The notes under the pieces were generated by a model. The model did no database searches. It was given only the letters and a program-made list of their open reading frames with translations, and was not told the origin of the DNA. A program made the position numbers and the translations under genes. Of a stretch of DNA of 64,000 nt, positions 61,194-64,000 are shown piece by piece (the stretch's first letter is position 1; every line of letters starts with the position of its first letter). Source of the stretch: Apricaphanius iberus (Eukaryota; Chordata; Actinopteri; Cyprinodontiformes; Aphaniidae); contig JAPXFQ010002824.1 in assembly GCA_028564705.1 (NCBI GenBank), positions 1,268,501-1,332,500 of the forward strand. The letters run 5' to 3'.

Positions 61194-61771
61194 GTTATAT
61201 ACTTAATTGTCCATTTGATCTTTTTACCCAACACAATGTCTTTAAAAAATATTCTGGCACTCATGACAAAAAGATCAGATAAAATAACTGAGGCAGGAGA
61301 GTTCACTCTCACTGTAAAAAAACAAAAAAAACAAAAAAGGCAGTCGGTTGCACAACATTTATGAATAATTTCAATGAAGGGTTCTGGTGTTGTGTGAACC
61401 ATAATCAACACGTTTACTCAAAGGTTAATCAAAAGCTGAACAGTTTTAAAATGCCTTTTCCGTTCTGCTTTCTTTTAGTTGAAAAGACCCACGTCAAGTT
61501 GAAAATACCTGGAGAAGTTGAGGCAACCTATGTTTTGCCTGAACTCACTGGTATGAATAGATGTGGCCGACAGTTTTAAGTTTGTCCAGCTGGTTTGTCA
61601 ACTGGTCAGTTGGACAAACTTTTCTGAACTTTCCTATGTGTACATATTGATAAAATCCATAAAAAATTGCATTACCACAGAAAATAGTGTAAAAGGTCAA
61701 AAGCGCAAATTGATAAACCAGTATATCTAACTGACAGAGCAAAGACTCTTATCAGGCACATAGGGAAAATG

Positions 61772-61818
61772 TATATATATATATATATATATATTAATAT
61801 ATAATTATATATTATATA

Positions 61819-61854
<36 letters not shown>
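61772..61854 (+). repeat. imperfect (AT)n tract
   Basis: AT dinucleotides with a few TAAT and TTATAAT interruptions, 330 bp upstream of hoxa2b. Confidence 0.95.
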
Positions 61855-61858
<4 letters not shown>

Positions 61859-62181
61859 GGGGGTGAGAAGCCTTTCCCTTAGCATCGTCTAGAACCGTCT
61901 CTATCTGTGGGTACGTGTTTCAAGCTTTCAAAATGAGTAGTTTGGAGGAAGAGGGGCAGGCGGTGGCGAACAAACAGACTTCATAAAAAAAAAGCACCTA
62001 CACTGTCATTGGACAGATCCAATCATGTGACAAGCGAAATGAGCTAATTCCAAGCATGTCTCCATGAACGTACTACTTCATGGCGCAGAGGTCTCCACAC
62101 GACTGTTAGAATAAACCGCCTTTAAGTCCCGGTCCCTTGTTTCCACGCCGAATCTTTTTCCAACACACGAAGCAGGAGGAG

Positions 62182-63540
62182 ATGAATTACGAATTTGGGC
62201 TAGAGAGTGGTTTTATCAACAGCAGGCCTTCGCTCGCTGAGTGCCTGACATCTCTCACTAACCCCGTCGGTGATGCGTTTCAAAGTCCATCAATCAAGGG
62301 CTCGACACTTATTCCTCCTCCTCCCTTTGAGCAGACCATCCCCGGTTTGAAGCCCAGCGTCCACCCACGCTGCAAGCGGGCTCTGAAAGGCTCCAGTCCG
62401 CTGCAGGCTGCGTCTCTGCCCACGGAGTACCCGTGGATGAAGGAGAAGAAAAGCATCAAAAGGAGCCAGGCTACCGCATCTTCTGCCACGGCAGCAGAAT
62501 CTGACCCCTCTCCCCAAGGCAAGACGCGATGATTAATAACCACCATCCTAAAAGAGCTCCTCATTGTCTCCGCATAGAGATGCATGCATCATGGGCATTC
62601 CTTGCAACTGCAACTGAGTTTTTGATTTAAGCTTGTTTAATCTCATCAAACAGCGCACGGACTTGTGATGCAGCGTCAGAGCACTAATGTTTGACAGTAA
62701 TAGAGAGTGACAGAGTACTCTTCCACGGGCCAGCAGCTGGCATGTTCATTAATCTTCACCCTGCGTCCTGTCCTGTCCACGCAGACCCATCATATTCAGC
62801 CCATAAATCTTCGCAGCTCTGTTTCCACCCACACGCAGAATGTGCTTTGCTACTACGATGTATCTGAACATATTGTGCTTTATGTTTTAGGCTCTCCTGG
62901 AAGACCACAGGGTGCTGCTGGTCCTGCCGACTTTGTTGGGGTTTCCAGGAGGCTGAGGACCGCATACACCAACACCCAACTCCTGGAGCTGGAGAAGGAG
63001 TTTCATTTTAACAAATACCTGTGCAGACCAAGGCGGGTAGAAATTGCCGCGGTGTTGGATCTATCGGAGAAGCAGGTGAAAGTGTGGTTTCAGAACAGGC
63101 GGATGAAGCACAAAAGGCAGACCCACTGCAAGGAGAACAGAGACTGCGAGGGAAAGTATTCAGCGGGCCTCGAAGATGATATGGAGTCGACCGAGGAGGA
63201 CGGCGCGCTCCTACAGAAGGAGCGGTCCAGCTTTCACCAAAACACCCTGACTTCTCAACAGTGTCAAAAGGGATACAATGGGCAGAACCACAGTCCTCTG
63301 AGCTGCAATGAGAAAAATCTGAAACATTTTAGCAGCCCAGCACCCATCTGCGCGTCAACAATAGGCCTGGACAATGCTCAGTCCCCCGGCCTGGACGTCT
63401 CTTTGCAGGATTACATGTTCTCCTCTTCGGTCTCTTTTTCATCGGATTCATCGCATAGTCCGCTGCATTCATCATCTGAAACTTTCGACATTTTCTCAGA
63501 GACACTCACAACAATAGACCTGCAAAATATCAACTACTGA
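62182..63540 (+). CDS. hoxa2b: hoxa2b, anterior Hox transcription factor
   Basis: Proboscipedia-class homeodomain factor that patterns hindbrain rhombomeres and second-arch neural crest, nuclear. Exon 1 is 62182-62518, exon 2 62891-63540 (acceptor TTTTAG); 328 codons, phase-1 intron of 372 bp. The exon 1 donor is CAAG|GCAAGA, a GC donor; no usable GT is available because TGA follows in frame at 62530, and the join restores SPQGSP as in other hoxa2 proteins. The start [24 protein letters not shown] is the conserved group-2 N-terminus; 15 more codons are open upstream to 62137. YPWMKEKK (83-90) is the PBX-binding hexapeptide. The homeodomain is residues 131-190 ([19 protein letters not shown]; helix 3 [15 protein letters not shown]). 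The C-terminus ends TIDLQNINY. Confidence 0.96.
62519..62520 (+). other. hoxa2b: non-canonical GC 5' splice site of the hoxa2b intron
   Basis: GC replaces GT, with an otherwise near-ideal context (CAAG|GCAAGA), as typical of GC-AG introns. Confidence 0.8.
62530..62713 (+). promoter_or_regulatory. hoxa2b: candidate Hox/Pbx and Meis sites in the hoxa2b intron
   Basis: TGATTAAT (62530-62537) fits the Hox/Pbx form TGATNNAT, and TGACAG, the Meis/Prep core, occurs at 62692 and 62708. The Hoxa2 intron of other vertebrates houses a rhombomere-4 enhancer built from such sites. Confidence 0.4.
62944..63123 (+). other. hoxa2b: hoxa2b homeobox
   Basis: Sixty codons in exon 2; [10 protein letters not shown] identifies group 2. 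Confidence 0.95.
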
Positions 63541-64000
63541 AATAGTTTCTGTTTATTTTCAATCAAATTCTGTTATTGAGTTTGTCGTATGTGTGCGGAA
63601 TAAAAAAAGACCTCACAATAAGGTGAGTTAATGGACATTTTTTAACATAAGCCACGTTTGGATTTATTTTTGTATGAATCAAATATGACCATATTTGTTT
63701 AAATAAAAATTTTAGAATTATCGGGAAAACTCACGTTGGTCTTGTTTCTCTGAGTGGAAGTTTGCAAAACGTGTGTTTCAACAAAAGTTAGCTTGGCAAA
63801 TAAAAGGAGAAAAAGAGTTGCAGGGTAAATCGGATGCATTTATCTAAATAAGCAAATAAACGAGTTCAAATTCAAATTGATTTCTGATTTTTCATGTGGA
63901 ATTCTTAACGAAGCCTCACTGTGGTTTAGCATTCTTTTTTGACCAGACAAATAAAAAAAAGTTTAAATTAAACTAAGAGGAAGCAAATAAATGGGGAAAT
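63541..64000. other. hoxa2b 3' UTR and downstream region
   Basis: AATAAA at 63599-63604 is a likely poly(A) signal, 59 bases after the stop, with a second near 63701. Nothing else recognised to the window edge. Confidence 0.5.

Larger units (their letters stand above)
55418..62181. other. hoxa9b-hoxa2b gap; groups 3-7 absent
   Basis: No homeobox or other gene in 6.7 kb on either strand. Holds the hoxa9b 3' UTR, a (TG)n tract, less A+T-rich islands (56730-57010, 57900-58150, 59250-59430), a Hox/Pbx plus Meis type site pair (60377-60409) and an AT-rich microsatellite. Confidence 0.75.

Noticed and set aside
55418..62181. Search for mir-10 (TACCCTGTAGA core) or remnants of hoxa3-a7 homeoboxes
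   Set aside because: No WFQNRR-coding segment and no mir-10 core seen on either strand by eye.
62430..62518. Upstream GT dinucleotides as hoxa2b donor
   Set aside because: The GT at about 62432 lies inside the YPWM-coding region; using it would destroy the hexapeptide and the frame.
62280..62585. 101-codon - strand frame opposite hoxa2b exon 1
   Set aside because: Shadow of a GC-richer coding exon; the + strand is clearly hoxa2.

Overview
This window is vertebrate nuclear DNA from a teleost fish, most likely an acanthomorph/percomorph. Genes have small exons with GT-AG introns, the A+T-rich intergenic DNA carries fish-type transposon remnants (hAT-like, Tc1-like, L2/Rex-like LINE), and the Hox gene set (a13, a11, a10, a9, a2, all on the + strand) is the one known for the duplicated teleost HoxAb cluster. 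The species cannot be fixed from sequence alone.

Layout. 1-14.4 kb: the 5' part of tax1bp1b (autophagy receptor) on the - strand, seven coding exons visible, the rest running off the left edge; its large intron holds a hAT-like element, a LINE fragment and a ~1.1 kb palindromic foldback element. 14.4-18.0 kb: divergent intergenic space with LINE and Tc1 debris. 18.0-30.8 kb: complete hibadhb (mitochondrial valine catabolism), eight coding exons, on the + strand, with a Tc1-like element in intron 2 and two hAT-like insertions plus other repeats in intron 4. 30.8-36.9 kb: gene-free; the EVX1 gene that lies here beside the unduplicated HoxA cluster is not visible. 36.9-63.5 kb: hoxa13b, hoxa11b, hoxa10b, mir-196b, hoxa9b and hoxa2b, in collinear order.

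How it fits together. tax1bp1 and hibadh are bystander neighbours of HoxA in vertebrates and keep their head-to-head arrangement. The five Hox genes are sequence-specific transcription factors; each has two coding exons with the homeobox in exon 2 and a phase-1 intron just upstream of the homeodomain. Posterior genes (13, 11, 10, 9) pattern fins, trunk and tail; hoxa2b patterns hindbrain and the second pharyngeal arch. A mir-196 hairpin sits between hoxa10b and hoxa9b, its usual place, and a full seed match to it lies downstream of hoxa13b. All genes of groups 3-7 are absent from the 6.7 kb between hoxa9b and hoxa2b.

Most notable observations: a substituted miR-196 (C at base 9), a GC-AG intron in hoxa2b, two minimal uORFs touching the hoxa13b start, a near-perfect foldback element, two copies of an 88-bp module flanking microsatellites inside the cluster, and a perfect 19-bp inverted repeat upstream of hoxa13b. 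No wholly new gene system was recognised. Exon boundaries were placed by reading splice sites and family protein similarity; no alignments or searches were run.
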